A stretch of 64,000 bases of DNA, from NCBI RefSeq assembly GCF_014805685.1, contig NC_060885.1, positions 26,027,132-26,091,131 on the forward strand. The letters run 5' to 3'. The stretch's first letter is position 1. Each line of letters begins with the position of its first letter. This stretch comes from Silurus meridionalis (lineage: Eukaryota > Chordata > Actinopteri > Siluriformes > Siluridae). The position numbers and the translations under genes were made by a program. The notes beneath the pieces are model-generated. The model saw nothing but the letters and a program-made list of their open reading frames with translations. It had not been told where the DNA came from and did no database searches. Below, one piece after another: positions 11,454 through 22,232 of this stretch.

Positions 11454-11771
11454 TATTTCTTTCGGGAGTTTATCTTTTGTCATCGTCGTGCGCCACCGGT
11501 GGAAGGTTTTTCTCCCGATGCCGTGCAGCTCAGAACACAGGTGAGGTGAGTTTTTTCGTTTCCGTTCGGAAAACCCAGGAAAAAATCCATATATTAGCCG
11601 CTTTGTTGTTTAAGCCGTGGGGTTCAAAAGTGGGGAAAAAAGTAGCAGCTTATAGTCCGAAAAATACGGTATATAAAACAAAAATAAAGTCAAACTGTAG
11701 TTAGTAAAGCTGGTAATGCTGTTTTTTTGCTGTTTAATTATCCTGTTTCTTTTCAGCTGGTTTTGTCTAAG

Positions 11772-12119
11772 TGTTAGTGTTAAGATGGTTTTCACACTGT
11801 TTCACACACATTCTTTTGTCTGCTCAGTGTCTATAGAATATTTACGATGTTAGTCTGTAAGGTAAACAGGGAGTCTTATCTGGACTCACACATCGCCAGC
11901 TAGTATATCCTCTTGTCTAAACAGGAAACAACTAGGTCAGGTTTCTTTTCTCTGTATGTGTATAAATACGCTCTGCTACCTGCAATAAACAGAAGAGGAA
12001 GCATTTGCTGTGTGCGGTGTGATTCTTCCCTGAATTCAGAAAGGCCTACGGGCATCGCAGATCGTATGGAAAACCTCTCCAAGAATTAAGTTTCGTTTGG
12101 GCATGATAAAAATCTAACA
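11772..12119 (+). mobile_element. Solo LTR, family S, copy 1
   Basis: A 348-bp insert begins TGTTAGTGTTAAG, ends AAAATCTAACA and is flanked by the 5-bp direct repeat CTAAG (11767-11771, 12120-12124). A TATA-like TATAAATA lies at 11961-11968 and AATAAA at 11984-11989, the spacing expected for a U3-R boundary. A homologous copy lies at 52549-52891. TG...CA ends, TSD, TATA and poly(A) signal define an LTR; nothing viral or retrotransposon-coding adjoins it, so it is a recombined solo LTR. It inserted into the CACTGT-type element. Confidence 0.9.
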
Positions 12120-12284
12120 CTAAGGCTGTATGTCACTTGTAGTTTTGTTTCTTGTTCTTTCCTTCAGTGATTCTGCTTATTAACAGCAACGTTCATCAGT
12201 GTCTGAATTCACTTATTTGTTTTCATTCACTCTGTCAAGTGGACTATACTAGTAAACTAATGTGGTGAATAGTTTTTACAAAGC

Positions 12285-12509
12285 CAGTTCTTTCGGCTTC
12301 TCCCGTTAGGGGTCGCCACAGCGGATCCTCCGCACGTTTGATTTGGCACATGTTTTACGCTGGATGCCCTTCCTAACGCAACCCTCCCCAATTTATCCGG
12401 GCTTGGGATCGGCACTGAGAGTGGCTGGAGATGGTTCCCTGACCGGGGATCGAATCCGGGTCGCAGCGGTGAGAGCGCAGCACTTTAACCACTAGACCAC
12501 CAGGGGACC
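12285..12509 (-). mobile_element. tRNA-Glu-derived SINE with RTE-type tail
   Basis: Complete copy with an 18-bp target-site duplication (GAATAGTTTTTACAAAGC at 12267-12284 and 12510-12527). The - strand head (about 12509 to 12435) closely resembles a vertebrate tRNA-Glu(CTC) gene. Box A TGGTCTAGTGG is at 12489-12499, the anticodon-loop region reads GCTCTCACC, and box B GGATTCGATCC is at 12447-12457. The body (AGTGCCGATCCCAAGCCCGG, GGAAGGGCATCCAGCGTAAA) leads to the tail CGCTGTGGCGACCCCTAACG shared with the RTE LINE at 26655-28200, which presumably supplied the machinery. Internal promoter boxes would allow RNA polymerase III transcription. Confidence 0.95.
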
Positions 12510-12529
12510 GAATAGTTTTTACAAAGCAA

Positions 12530-14240
12530 TGATGCAAAAAGAATACATTTTACTTCTACTTGTATTTTAAAACTACAACATTTTTGTATAGTTTATTCGA
12601 GGACTGATCAATGTTGGGGCAAACAACATAAACAATAGTTTATATGTAGACTGCTTAATGCATGCATTTGTCACCACTATGCATGACACTGCACAAATTA
12701 AACATGGTGATATGGAAATCCACCACAGTTTCTGGCCTGTGGACCACATCACACTCAAATGGCTGAACCAACACCAATGAGTAATCCATGTGTTGGCATC
12801 TTTGGTGGATTCACATGATCAGGGCATATTCCAAACAGAGGTTAAAGGCCTGTTACAGCTGATGATTTCTAAAGGGTCAGAACCACCCATTTGATGGCTA
12901 TACATTTATATATGATGATATTATTCCAATTCTATAAACAATCTTTTCATTTTGGATCCACAATTGCTGCAGAGTTATCTCTTTGTGGATGCACCTGCCC
13001 ATGTCCCACTCAGGTACCCTTCTTCCACCTATTCAAACACTTATTTGGCGTTGCTGTCCCACCTGCCAGCTGTCATTGATTAATCTAAATAATTATCTAC
13101 ATTTTAAATATGCAGCAGTGTAAACAACATGTGGAAGTTGGATTCTATCTAATTCAATGAAACGGGAAAAAAATGAAGAGTCCCAAATTGGTTTAACCCA
13201 AACAGATTGGTAAAGGCAATTTTATGAAATATTGGAGTCAAGGATATTTACCAGTATTAGAATTTAGAGAGCAAGTAATTGCAAGTTGGCAAGTAATTTA
13301 CAGCTTGATTAGTATACCAAAATAAGCACTGTATCTTCAGGTAAAAACTTTTGATTGACAATTCCTGAAACATTTTTCTTTGTTAATTTTCCTGAATTCC
13401 ATATGTGGAATTTTGCTTTCAGGTCAAGAACATAATAAATGTAACTTTTACTATTAGAAGGTCGCTCTTCACAATTTTTCATAATACACCCAGGATGCCA
13501 CAAGGCCTGTGTGCAATTAGTTAAAAAGGCAAAACTCCATTGAGGCTCATGGGCCTCTAAAATTGCCACAAATCTTTTCATTATATTAAAAAATCATCTT
13601 TTTTTAAAGTTTAGTTAAACGTCTGATTATACTGCTCCACCTGGCCAATCATTTGTGGATCATAAATTCATAATTCATAAACAGTAGCTTGTGAAAGGAT
13701 CTCTCCCAACTTTAAGAAGGATGTATAAGACTATTCATCAACACTAGAAGCTGAGATATTGCACAAAGGCATTGCTTCTGGGTATCACATTGACTAAGGT
13801 AAATGGTCACAATGTTGTTATTGAGGTGGATGGCTAATTTACCAGCTGTGAACAGTGCCTAGCCAATGCATATGGGCCATTAGGCAATTTAATGTTTTTT
13901 TTACCTTTGTGGCCCAGCATCAGGTTATGCTGTTCTGGTACTCTGACTTGTTTAAATGTATAAATTCATAGGATGAGAGTTAAATGGCCCGCCCTAGTTA
14001 GTAACATTCTGCATAGGTGTGTGATTTTTACCACTAACTTCCCCTGGCATTGTGACATTGTGCATCCTCTTTACTTGGCTGAGAACATAACTCTGCCCTT
14101 TTACCTGGCTCAGCCTCTTTGCTTGGCTTGGCTTTGCTTGACATATTGCTCTGCCGCTTTGTTTTTAACTCATAATTGCTACCTCCTCTGTTCTCACTAC
14201 CACTGTCACTCCCCCTCTGGGATTGCTGCCACTATTCTTC
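12530..14240 (-). other. Mostly unassigned; possible decayed integrase
   Basis: On the - strand around 13630 a short stretch reads QVEQYNQTFN, resembling the post-catalytic motif of Gypsy or retroviral integrases. A 90-codon frame at 13309-13581 follows, with a spacing that could fit an integrase C-terminal region. Frames are broken and no catalytic residues are seen, so this is a weak suggestion. The rest holds nothing I can identify. Confidence 0.25.
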
Positions 14241-14741
14241 AGAACTCAATTCAATTCAATTCATTTTTATTTGTATAGCGCTTTTAACAATGAACATTGT
14301 CTCAAAGCAGCTTTACACAGATAATGTGGTGATTAAACATAAATATGTTCTTTGTAAGTAAGTTTGTCCCTGATGAGCAACTGTGGCAAGGAAAAACTCC
14401 CCGAGATGGCATAAGGAAGAAACCTTGAGAGGAACCAGACTCAAGAGGGAACCCATCCTCATCTGGGTTGCACCAAATGTCCATTTGAAGCAGATATACA
14501 ATGTTGCGGGGTACAGTGATGACGATCAGAAGCAAACTGCACTCCCGAGTCAGTGCAGCAGACCGCCGACACCAACTACAGTCCAATCCATCCTCAAAGC
14601 ACCCGTTCTACTCCGGAATTACATGGAACCACCCAAGGTGTTGATGAGATACCGTCCCAAGCTGCACAGAAGTGTGAAGATCCACGGAGGGAGAGGGGCA
14701 GGAACAGTGGTCACTGGAGCCTCAGGAGCATGTTTAACTCG

Positions 14742-14743
<2 letters not shown>

Positions 14744-14786
<43 letters not shown>
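14744..14786. repeat. (GA)n microsatellite in LINE 3' UTR
   Basis: About 21 GA units inside the 3' UTR of the family-A LINE. They are not seen in the other copies, so this is a copy-specific expansion. Confidence 0.9.
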
Positions 14787-14789
<3 letters not shown>

Positions 14790-15062
14790 GGATTATTAAG
14801 TGTCCCTATTGGTGTATGAAAGTTAATGTCACTGTGCAGTTTGGACTCCGGCAAGACTCGCTATGGCAGCATAACTAAAAGGGAGAACCAGAAGGTAACA
14901 CAGACATGAGGGATCTCTGGGATAAGAGACGACCCACCACACCACCGTCAACAAACCCGAGTGAACGTGTGAATGTGAGGGGACGACAGCATACAAATAT
15001 ACCAGTTCACCAAACACTCTATATCCATGCTCCTCCAGATCTGAGCCTTTACCTAAGAAAAT

Positions 15063-16217
15063 CTACTGATAAAAGGCTTGACTAAATAAATAAGTTTTCA
15101 ACCTCGACTTGAACACTGAGACTGTGTCCGAGTCCCGAACACTGGTTGGAAGGCTGTTCCATAACTGAGGGGGTTTATAAGAGAAAGATCTGCCCCCTGC
15201 TGTAGTCTTCATTATTTGAGGAACCAACAGATAGCCAGCACCTTTTGATCTAAGTAGGCGTGGAGGATCATACTGGTACAGAAGTTCACTCAGATGCGAT
15301 GCGAGACCGTTAAGTGCTTTATACGTCAGTAGTAATATTTTATAATCAATGCGAGATTTGATTGGGAGCCAGTGTAGACTGATTAAAACAGGGGTGATGT
15401 GGTCATATTTCCTAGATCTAGTGAGGACTCTTGCTGCTGCATTCTGAACTAACTGAAGCTTATTTATGCACTTACTCGAACACCCAGACAGTAAAGCGTT
15501 ACAGTAGTCTAATCTAGAAGTAACAAAAGCATGAACTAGTTTTTCTGCATCCTGTAACGATATCATATTTCTAATTTTAGCAATATTTCTAAGGTGAAAG
15601 AAGGCGATCCTGGTAATATTATTCACGTGAGACTCAAAGGAAAGACTCGGGTCAATAATCACACCAAGGTCTTTGACAGCCGTACATGCTGAAACAGAAA
15701 CACCATCTAGAGATGCTATGTAATCGGAAAGTTTACTTCTAGCTGCATGTGGTCCTAGTAAAAGTACTTCTGTCTTATCTGAGTTGAGCAGAAGAAAGTT
15801 ATTAAGCATCCACTGTCTAATGTCCTTTACACACTTCTCAACATTGTTTAGCTGATCTCGCTCATCTGGCTTTGCTGAAATATACAGCTGTGTGTCATCA
15901 GCATAGCAATGGAAACGAATACCATGTTTATGAATGATTTCACCAAGAGGCAGCATATATAAAGAGAAAAGCAGTGGGCCTAAGACAGCTCCTTGAGGAA
16001 CACCAAACTTTACCTCATAGAGTATGGAGAACTCACCATTTACATCAACAAACTGATAGCGATCAGTCAAATAAGACCTGAGCCAAGAGAGAGCTGTTCC
16101 CTTTATTCCAACAACGTTCTCAAGTCTAGCAAGCAGTATAGTGTGATCAATGGTGTCAAAAGCTGCACTAAGGTCGAGCAAAACAAGTAAGGAGACAAAA
16201 CCCTGATCAGAGGCCAA
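15063..16217 (-). pseudogene. LINE reverse transcriptase, C-terminal 384 codons
   Basis: Longest open reverse transcriptase segment in the window. RT motif A, DLSAAFDTIDH, is at residues 15-25; GVPQGAVLGPLLF at about 72-84; the catalytic box YADD at 105-108. The C-terminal half has the L2-type signatures LDYCNALLSG, LVQNAAARVLTRSRKYDHIT and LHWLP. The listed ATG is not a true start: the protein would continue upstream in another frame (16398-16207), so the gene is a frameshifted pseudogene of the LINE ORF2. Confidence 0.85.
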
Positions 16218-17346
16218 TTAACAGGTCATTTACCACCTTAACAAGCGCCGTCTCTGTGCTATAATGAGGCCGAAATCCTGACTGATACATTTCAAAAATG
16301 TTATTCATAAGTAGGTGTGAGCATAACTGCTGTGCTACAACCTTTTCTAAAATTTTGGATATAAAGGGGAGATTTGATATTGGTCTGTAGTTGGACAACT
16401 GACATGGGTCAAGGTCAGGTTTCTTAATAAGGGGTGGATAACTGCCAGTTTGAAGGATTTAGGCACATAACCAGTGCTAATGGAAGAGTTAATTCTTTTT
16501 AAAACAGGTTCAATTACCTCTGGAGCTATCTGTTTAAAGAAACTTGTAGGCAAGGGATCGAGAATGCAGGTTGATGATTTTGATGAGGAGATTAATGAAA
16601 TTAAGTCATTCTCATGAATAGGAGTGAAGCTTTGTAGTTGATTGTCTGCTATAATTACACTGCTGTCTACAGGGTTACTTGTAAAATAATTTGGATTTAT
16701 ATTAACCGTCTGGATTTCTTGCCTGATGTTTTCAATTTTATTATTAAAAAAGTTCATGAAATCATTACTACCTAATGATGGTGTGCATGTTAGTGCAGTG
16801 TTTTTATTCCCTGTTAATTTTTTGCTAAATAAAAATCTAGGATTATGCTTGTTATTTTCTATGAGGGTGGAGAAATATGCTGATCTAGCAGCACTAAGAG
16901 AACTCTGGGGTTACTGCTATTGTTGTTCCCACTCTGGCTTCTATGATGCCATAGCTCGACACAGAGGTAAATGCACGTTTTAATTTCTTATTTCGTTGTC
17001 TGTGATACCTTCTGTTTTGACTTTGCATAATGTCATTAGAGACACCATTTAACCATTTTTGGGACCACTGTGGGCTGCCTACACTATACTACATGTGTGC
17101 CAAATAGATTTTTTGCTGGGTATACAGCATACTCAAACAGATTTATAGTTCTTGAGAAAAAAGCAATTTGAACCTCCCCCCTTGTAAGGCCACACAACAA
17201 ACTTTGAACATCACCTTAGAATCTTGTCTTGTACGTCTTTTAAAAAATGTGTGTAGAGCCACATAGGCCTTGCATGGGTTTTATCTGTTTGAGTATATTA
17301 ATCTCTACCTCACATAATTGAATTTCATTTGATTGTCCCATAGTTT

Positions 17347-17410
<64 letters not shown>
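17347..17410. repeat. (GATA)16 microsatellite
   Basis: About 16 uninterrupted tetranucleotide units. GATA repeats of this type are common in fish genomes. Confidence 0.95.
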
Positions 17411-17587
17411 CTGTAAAAATTGCTGTAAAAACAGCAGTAACATGCTGTTGTTTCATATAAACTGCAAAATCACCTATAAAACAATGCATTCTAGATAATT
17501 TAGTTGTTTTCGATAAAGTATAAACAGTATACTTAACAGTGTTCAGAGTCAACATTTAGAGAATGTGTCTGAAATCACACCCTACAC

Positions 17588-17770
17588 CAGTGCTCGAATT
17601 GAGTCAAATCTTATGGGGGTCCCCAGTTGTTGTGTAATTCATATATTTTTTACTAAACTAATCTTGGGGACCCCCTAAGTCTATTTTTTACTTGTCATTG
17701 GGGGTCCCTAATGCCTTATGGGGGTCCTGAACCCCCAGACCCCCCCAGCCCCCTCTCAATTTAAGCACTG
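17588..17770. mobile_element. hAT-type MITE with 8-bp TSD
   Basis: A 183-bp insert has inverted ends (CAGTGCTCGAATTGAG; the other end as reverse complement CAGTGCTTAAATTGAG) and an exact 8-bp target-site duplication CCCTACAC (17580-17587, 17771-17778). An 8-bp TSD with CA...TG ends is characteristic of hAT elements. It has no coding capacity. Its right half contains dense C-runs (17732-17753). Confidence 0.9.
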
Positions 17771-17794
17771 CCCTACACCCTCATTCACTATTTC

Positions 17795-18305
17795 CTACAT
17801 TAGTTCATAGTCCACTTGACAGAGTGAATGAAACATTTGTGAACAAGAAACAAAAATACAAGTGACATACACCCACAGCCTTAGACAAATCCATCTGAAT
17901 TAAAAGAGAGGAATATTAAGCTTTACATATTTGAATTTATATCTGTCATAATGTATATATACAAAACATTCTTTGACACTATATTTGTTCGAAACTGTAT
18001 TGTTTGACCTCACCATTTTGGAGATCAGTGGTTGCTTTAGTTGGGCTTTTGACCCTTGACCCTTTAACATTATTTTTTTCTGGTTGTGCCAACTGTGTTT
18101 GTAAAGCTCATTTGTTGTAATAAGAAAGGTCAAGAGAGATTGTAATTAAGTGGTTTGGGGTAATTATTGATGAAGCTATTGTTATCTAAGGACTTTACCT
18201 ATCAGTCACAGTCATTGTTTAAGCTTTGATTGTATGTGTAATTTCTAATTAAGTTCATATTGTATATGATAGCAATATGGCTTTTTAAAAAAACGTATAG
18301 GATTT
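17795..18305. mobile_element. CACTGT-type DNA element, copy 3 fragment
   Basis: GTCCACTTGACAGAGTGAAT, then TTTGGAGATCAGTGGTTGC and AGGTCAAGAGAGATTGTAAT, follow the same order as copy 1 at 4958-5480. Similarity stops at ATAGGATTTTAACA, the edge of the copy-1 foldback arm, exactly where the 30-bp array begins at 18311. Confidence 0.65.
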
Positions 18306-18310
18306 TAACA

Positions 18311-21300
18311 CGGTCTCCCTGAAAGCAACGGCTCGCCTCACGGTCTCCCTGAAAGCAACGGCTCGCCTCACGGTCTCCCTGAAAGCAACGGCTCGCCTCA
18401 CGGTCTCCCTGAAAGCAACGGCTCGCCTCACGGTCTCCCTGAAAGCAACGGCTCGCCTCACGGTCTCCCTGAAAGCAACGGCTCGCCTCACGGTCTCCCT
18501 GAAAGCAACGGCTCGCCTCACGGTCTCCCTGAAAGCAACGGCTCGCCTCACGGTCTCCCTGAAAGCAACGGCTCGCCTCACGGTCTCCCTGAAAGCAACG
18601 GCTCGCCTCACGGTCTCCCTGAAAGCAACGGCTCGCCTCACGGTCTCCCTGAAAGCAACGGCTCGCCTCACGGTCTCCCTGAAAGCAACGGCTCGCCTCA
18701 CGGTCTCCCTGAAAGCAACGGCTCGCCTCACGGTCTCCCTGAAAGCAACGGCTCGCCTCACGGTCTCCCTGAAAGCAACGGCTCGCCTCACGGTCTCCCT
18801 GAAAGCAACGGCTCGCCTCACGGTCTCCCTGAAAGCAACGGCTCGCCTCACGGTCTCCCTGAAAGCAACGGCTCGCCTCACGGTCTCCCTGAAAGCAACG
18901 GCTCGCCTCACGGTCTCCCTGAAAGCAACGGCTCGCCTCACGGTCTCCCTGAAAGCAACGGCTCGCCTCACGGTCTCCCTGAAAGCAACGGCTCGCCTCA
19001 CGGTCTCCCTGAAAGCAACGGCTCGCCTCACGGTCTCCCTGAAAGCAACGGCTCGCCTCACGGTCTCCCTGAAAGCAACGGCTCGCCTCACGGTCTCCCT
19101 GAAAGCAACGGCTCGCCTCACGGTCTCCCTGAAAGCAACGGCTCGCCTCACGGTCTCCCTGAAAGCAACGGCTCGCCTCACGGTCTCCCTGAAAGCAACG
19201 GCTCGCCTCACGGTCTCCCTGAAAGCAACGGCTCGCCTCACGGTCTCCCTGAAAGCAACGGCTCGCCTCACGGTCTCCCTGAAAGCAACGGCTCGCCTCA
19301 CGGTCTCCCTGAAAGCAACGGCTCGCCTCACGGTCTCCCTGAAAGCAACGGCTCGCCTCACGGTCTCCCTGAAAGCAACGGCTCGCCTCACGGTCTCCCT
19401 GAAAGCAACGGCTCGCCTCACGGTCTCCCTGAAAGCAACGGCTCGCCTCACGGTCTCCCTGAAAGCAACGGCTCGCCTCACGGTCTCCCTGAAAGCAACG
19501 GCTCGCCTCACGGTCTCCCTGAAAGCAACGGCTCGCCTCACGGTCTCCCTGAAAGCAACGGCTCGCCTCACGGTCTCCCTGAAAGCAACGGCTCGCCTCA
19601 CGGTCTCCCTGAAAGCAACGGCTCGCCTCACGGTCTCCCTGAAAGCAACGGCTCGCCTCACGGTCTCCCTGAAAGCAACGGCTCGCCTCACGGTCTCCCT
19701 GAAAGCAACGGCTCGCCTCACGGTCTCCCTGAAAGCAACGGCTCGCCTCACGGTCTCCCTGAAAGCAACGGCTCGCCTCACGGTCTCCCTGAAAGCAACG
19801 GCTCGCCTCACGGTCTCCCTGAAAGCAACGGCTCGCCTCACGGTCTCCCTGAAAGCAACGGCTCGCCTCACGGTCTCCCTGAAAGCAACGGCTCGCCTCA
19901 CGGTCTCCCTGAAAGCAACGGCTCGCCTCACGGTCTCCCTGAAAGCAACGGCTCGCCTCACGGTCTCCCTGAAAGCAACGGCTCGCCTCACGGTCTCCCT
20001 GAAAGCAACGGCTCGCCTCACGGTCTCCCTGAAAGCAACGGCTCGCCTCACGGTCTCCCTGAAAGCAACGGCTCGCCTCACGGTCTCCCTGAAAGCAACG
20101 GCTCGCCTCACGGTCTCCCTGAAAGCAACGGCTCGCCTCACGGTCTCCCTGAAAGCAACGGCTCGCCTCACGGTCTCCCTGAAAGCAACGGCTCGCCTCA
20201 CGGTCTCCCTGAAAGCAACGGCTCGCCTCACGGTCTCCCTGAAAGCAACGGCTCGCCTCACGGTCTCCCTGAAAGCAACGGCTCGCCTCACGGTCTCCCT
20301 GAAAGCAACGGCTCGCCTCACGGTCTCCCTGAAAGCAACGGCTCGCCTCACGGTCTCCCTGAAAGCAACGGCTCGCCTCACGGTCTCCCTGAAAGCAACG
20401 GCTCGCCTCACGGTCTCCCTGAAAGCAACGGCTCGCCTCACGGTCTCCCTGAAAGCAACGGCTCGCCTCACGGTCTCCCTGAAAGCAACGGCTCGCCTCA
20501 CGGTCTCCCTGAAAGCAACGGCTCGCCTCACGGTCTCCCTGAAAGCAACGGCTCGCCTCACGGTCTCCCTGAAAGCAACGGCTCGCCTCACGGTCTCCCT
20601 GAAAGCAACGGCTCGCCTCACGGTCTCCCTGAAAGCAACGGCTCGCCTCACGGTCTCCCTGAAAGCAACGGCTCGCCTCACGGTCTCCCTGAAAGCAACG
20701 GCTCGCCTCACGGTCTCCCTGAAAGCAACGGCTCGCCTCACGGTCTCCCTGAAAGCAACGGCTCGCCTCACGGTCTCCCTGAAAGCAACGGCTCGCCTCA
20801 CGGTCTCCCTGAAAGCAACGGCTCGCCTCACGGTCTCCCTGAAAGCAACGGCTCGCCTCACGGTCTCCCTGAAAGCAACGGCTCGCCTCACGGTCTCCCT
20901 GAAAGCAACGGCTCGCCTCACGGTCTCCCTGAAAGCAACGGCTCGCCTCACGGTCTCCCTGAAAGCAACGGCTCGCCTCACGGTCTCCCTGAAAGCAACG
21001 GCTCGCCTCACGGTCTCCCTGAAAGCAACGGCTCGCCTCACGGTCTCCCTGAAAGCAACGGCTCGCCTCACGGTCTCCCTGAAAGCAACGGCTCGCCTCA
21101 CGGTCTCCCTGAAAGCAACGGCTCGCCTCACGGTCTCCCTGAAAGCAACGGCTCGCCTCACGGTCTCCCTGAAAGCAACGGCTCGCCTCACGGTCTCCCT
21201 GAAAGCAACGGCTCGCCTCACGGTCTCCCTGAAAGCAACGGCTCGCCTCACGGTCTCCCTGAAAGCAACGGCTCGCCTCACGGTCTCCCTGAAAGCAACG

Positions 21301-21442
21301 GCTCGCCTCACGGTCTCCCTGAAAGCAACGGCTCGCCTCACGGTCTCCCTGAAAGCAACGGCTCGCCTCACGGTCTCCCTGAAAGCAACGGCTCGCCTCA
21401 CGGTCTCCCTGAAAGCAACGGCTCGCCTCACGGTCTCCCTGA
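18311..21442. repeat. 30-bp minisatellite, 104 uniform units
   Basis: Units of 30 bp run from 18311 to 21430 with no difference I can see (104 units), then a 12-base partial unit. Each starts CGGTCTCCCTGAAAGC and ends GGCTCGCCTCA. Because 30 is divisible by three, the - strand is open throughout and would read RETVRRAVAF repeatedly; a 1126-codon frame (21665-18285) results. I do not treat that frame as a gene: no splice, promoter or domain evidence supports it. The array is about 63% GC against AT-rich flanks. There are no spacers, so it is not a CRISPR array. Confidence 0.97.
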
Positions 21443-21850
21443 TGGTGATTCGGCTTCTAGCCTCCGCCGTGGGTGTCGCATGGCCTCTGAACTCTGCCAT
21501 GAGTGTCACCCATCTCCGGACTCCGCCGTGGGCGTCGTTAGGCCTTTGGTCTCTGACGGGGACGTCACATGGCCTTAGGACTCCGCTGTGGGCATCTTTC
21601 GGTCTCCTATCTCTGCTGAGGACGTCGCTCGGCCTCCGATCTCCGCCAGAGACGCCCCCCAACATCAGGTTTTCGTCATGGACGCCATCTAGTTCCGGTT
21701 CCCCGCCGTGGGCGTTGCTCGGCCTCTGAACACTCTGCCTCTGATCTTTGCCAGGGAATTTGCTCAGCCTCCGGTCTTCTCTATGGGCGTCGCTCCGTTA
21801 CGGACCTCCACAGGGGACCTTCCTCGGAGAGCCATGGTCTGCCTGGCGTA
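21443..21850. repeat. Degenerate 30-bp array continuing the minisatellite
   Basis: Variant units such as GGCCTCTGAACTCTGCC, GACTCCGCCGTGGGCGTCG and CGATCTCCGCCAGAGACGCC recur about every 30 bases. On the - strand the 10-residue period stays in the same frame as the homogeneous array (RDRRPKDAHS, GVLRPCDVPV, RDQRPNDAHG). This is probably the older form of the array, of which the uniform block is a recent expansion. Confidence 0.8.
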
Positions 21851-22227
21851 GTTGGGTTTTGGGGCGTCGGGTGTGACGCTGCCTCGTTATGCCACGCCAG
21901 CTCTGATTCCCGACAGCCGTGGCTCGTTTAGAGGAGGACTATATAAACTCACGTTCTCGAGTCACAGGCTGTGGGTTCTTGAAGGTCATGCTGGTGATTG
22001 CATGAATTCCGCACCGCCAGCCTTTCCTGCTGGTTCTGTCTCCTGACTCCGTCCCCGAGTGGTTTACTATTTGCTGTTGGACTGTTACTTTCGTTTTCGG
22101 ACTTTGGATTACTCGTCCCGAGAGGATATCCTTTGTTTGTTTCTCTTCACAGTTTATGAGGGTTTTTGGTTGAATAAACTATGATTGACTTACTTCCGCT
22201 TCCGCGTCAGGGTCGTCAGCCTGACAC
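21850..22227 (+). mobile_element. LTR-like segment (TATA, poly(A) signal)
   Basis: TATATAA is at 21940-21946 and AATAAA at 22173-22178. The right edge reads GTCGTCAGCCTGACA, ending with CA as LTRs do. Composition and order resemble the 3' part of a fish Ty3/Gypsy-type LTR. A matching left edge was not found; the element may start within or before the 30-bp array. TAACA occurs at 18306-18310, just before the array, and at 22228-22232, just after this segment, so array plus LTR could be one insertion. Confidence 0.5.
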
Positions 22228-22232
22228 TAACA

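Larger units (their letters stand above)
10642..11670. mobile_element. Non-autonomous DNA element with 'ATAAGCCGC' ends
   Basis: The left end reads GCACCAGTCTATAAGCCGCA. The right end, as reverse complement, reads ACCGTATTTTTCGGACTATA then AGCTGCTAC, a diverged inverted match. Just inside the right end is CCATATATTAGCCGC, also familiar from a widespread fish element of this type. I do not assign a superfamily. The interior holds the 67-codon frame at 10809, a (CA)n run and a Tigger-type end. Confidence 0.55.
9151..12250. mobile_element. CACTGT-terminated DNA element, copy 2, heavily invaded
   Basis: Starts CACTGTAAAAAACAATTG at 9151, with GACAGCTGTGGTTACCAGAA just inside, matching the end of copy 1. 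Internal blocks (ACACACATTCATGTGCAATT, the block at 9950-10160) correspond to copy 1 in reverse. The block at 10125-10190 reappears inverted at 11670-11745 and CTGTCAAGTGGACTATA lies near 12235, so this copy is itself foldback-like. It is interrupted by a DNA element (10642-11670) and a solo LTR (11772-12119). The right end is not exact. Confidence 0.55.
14242..17000 (-). mobile_element. L2/CR1-group LINE (family A), near-complete 3' two-thirds
   Basis: Reads right to left. Reverse transcriptase fragments occur in consecutive frames (16757-16347, 16398-16207, 16217-15063), then a 3' UTR, then the characteristic tail: TTTGTATAGCGCTTTTAAC preceded by AATTCAATTCAATTC units at about 14247. The N-terminal fragment has the LDPLPTSFFKQ motif and the next YRPISNLPFISKILE, both typical of the L2/CR1 group of the Jockey superfamily. 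The endonuclease is not visible. Frameshifts near 16200 and 16380 make this copy inactive. Confidence 0.9.

Noticed and set aside
12435..12509. Functional tRNA-Glu gene
   Set aside because: It is the head of a SINE with a TSD; the acceptor stem is not maintained and a retroposon body follows.
18311..21442. Possible CRISPR-like or repeat-protein array
   Set aside because: There are no spacers between units, no cas-type genes, and the host is a vertebrate; the units are head-to-tail without variation.
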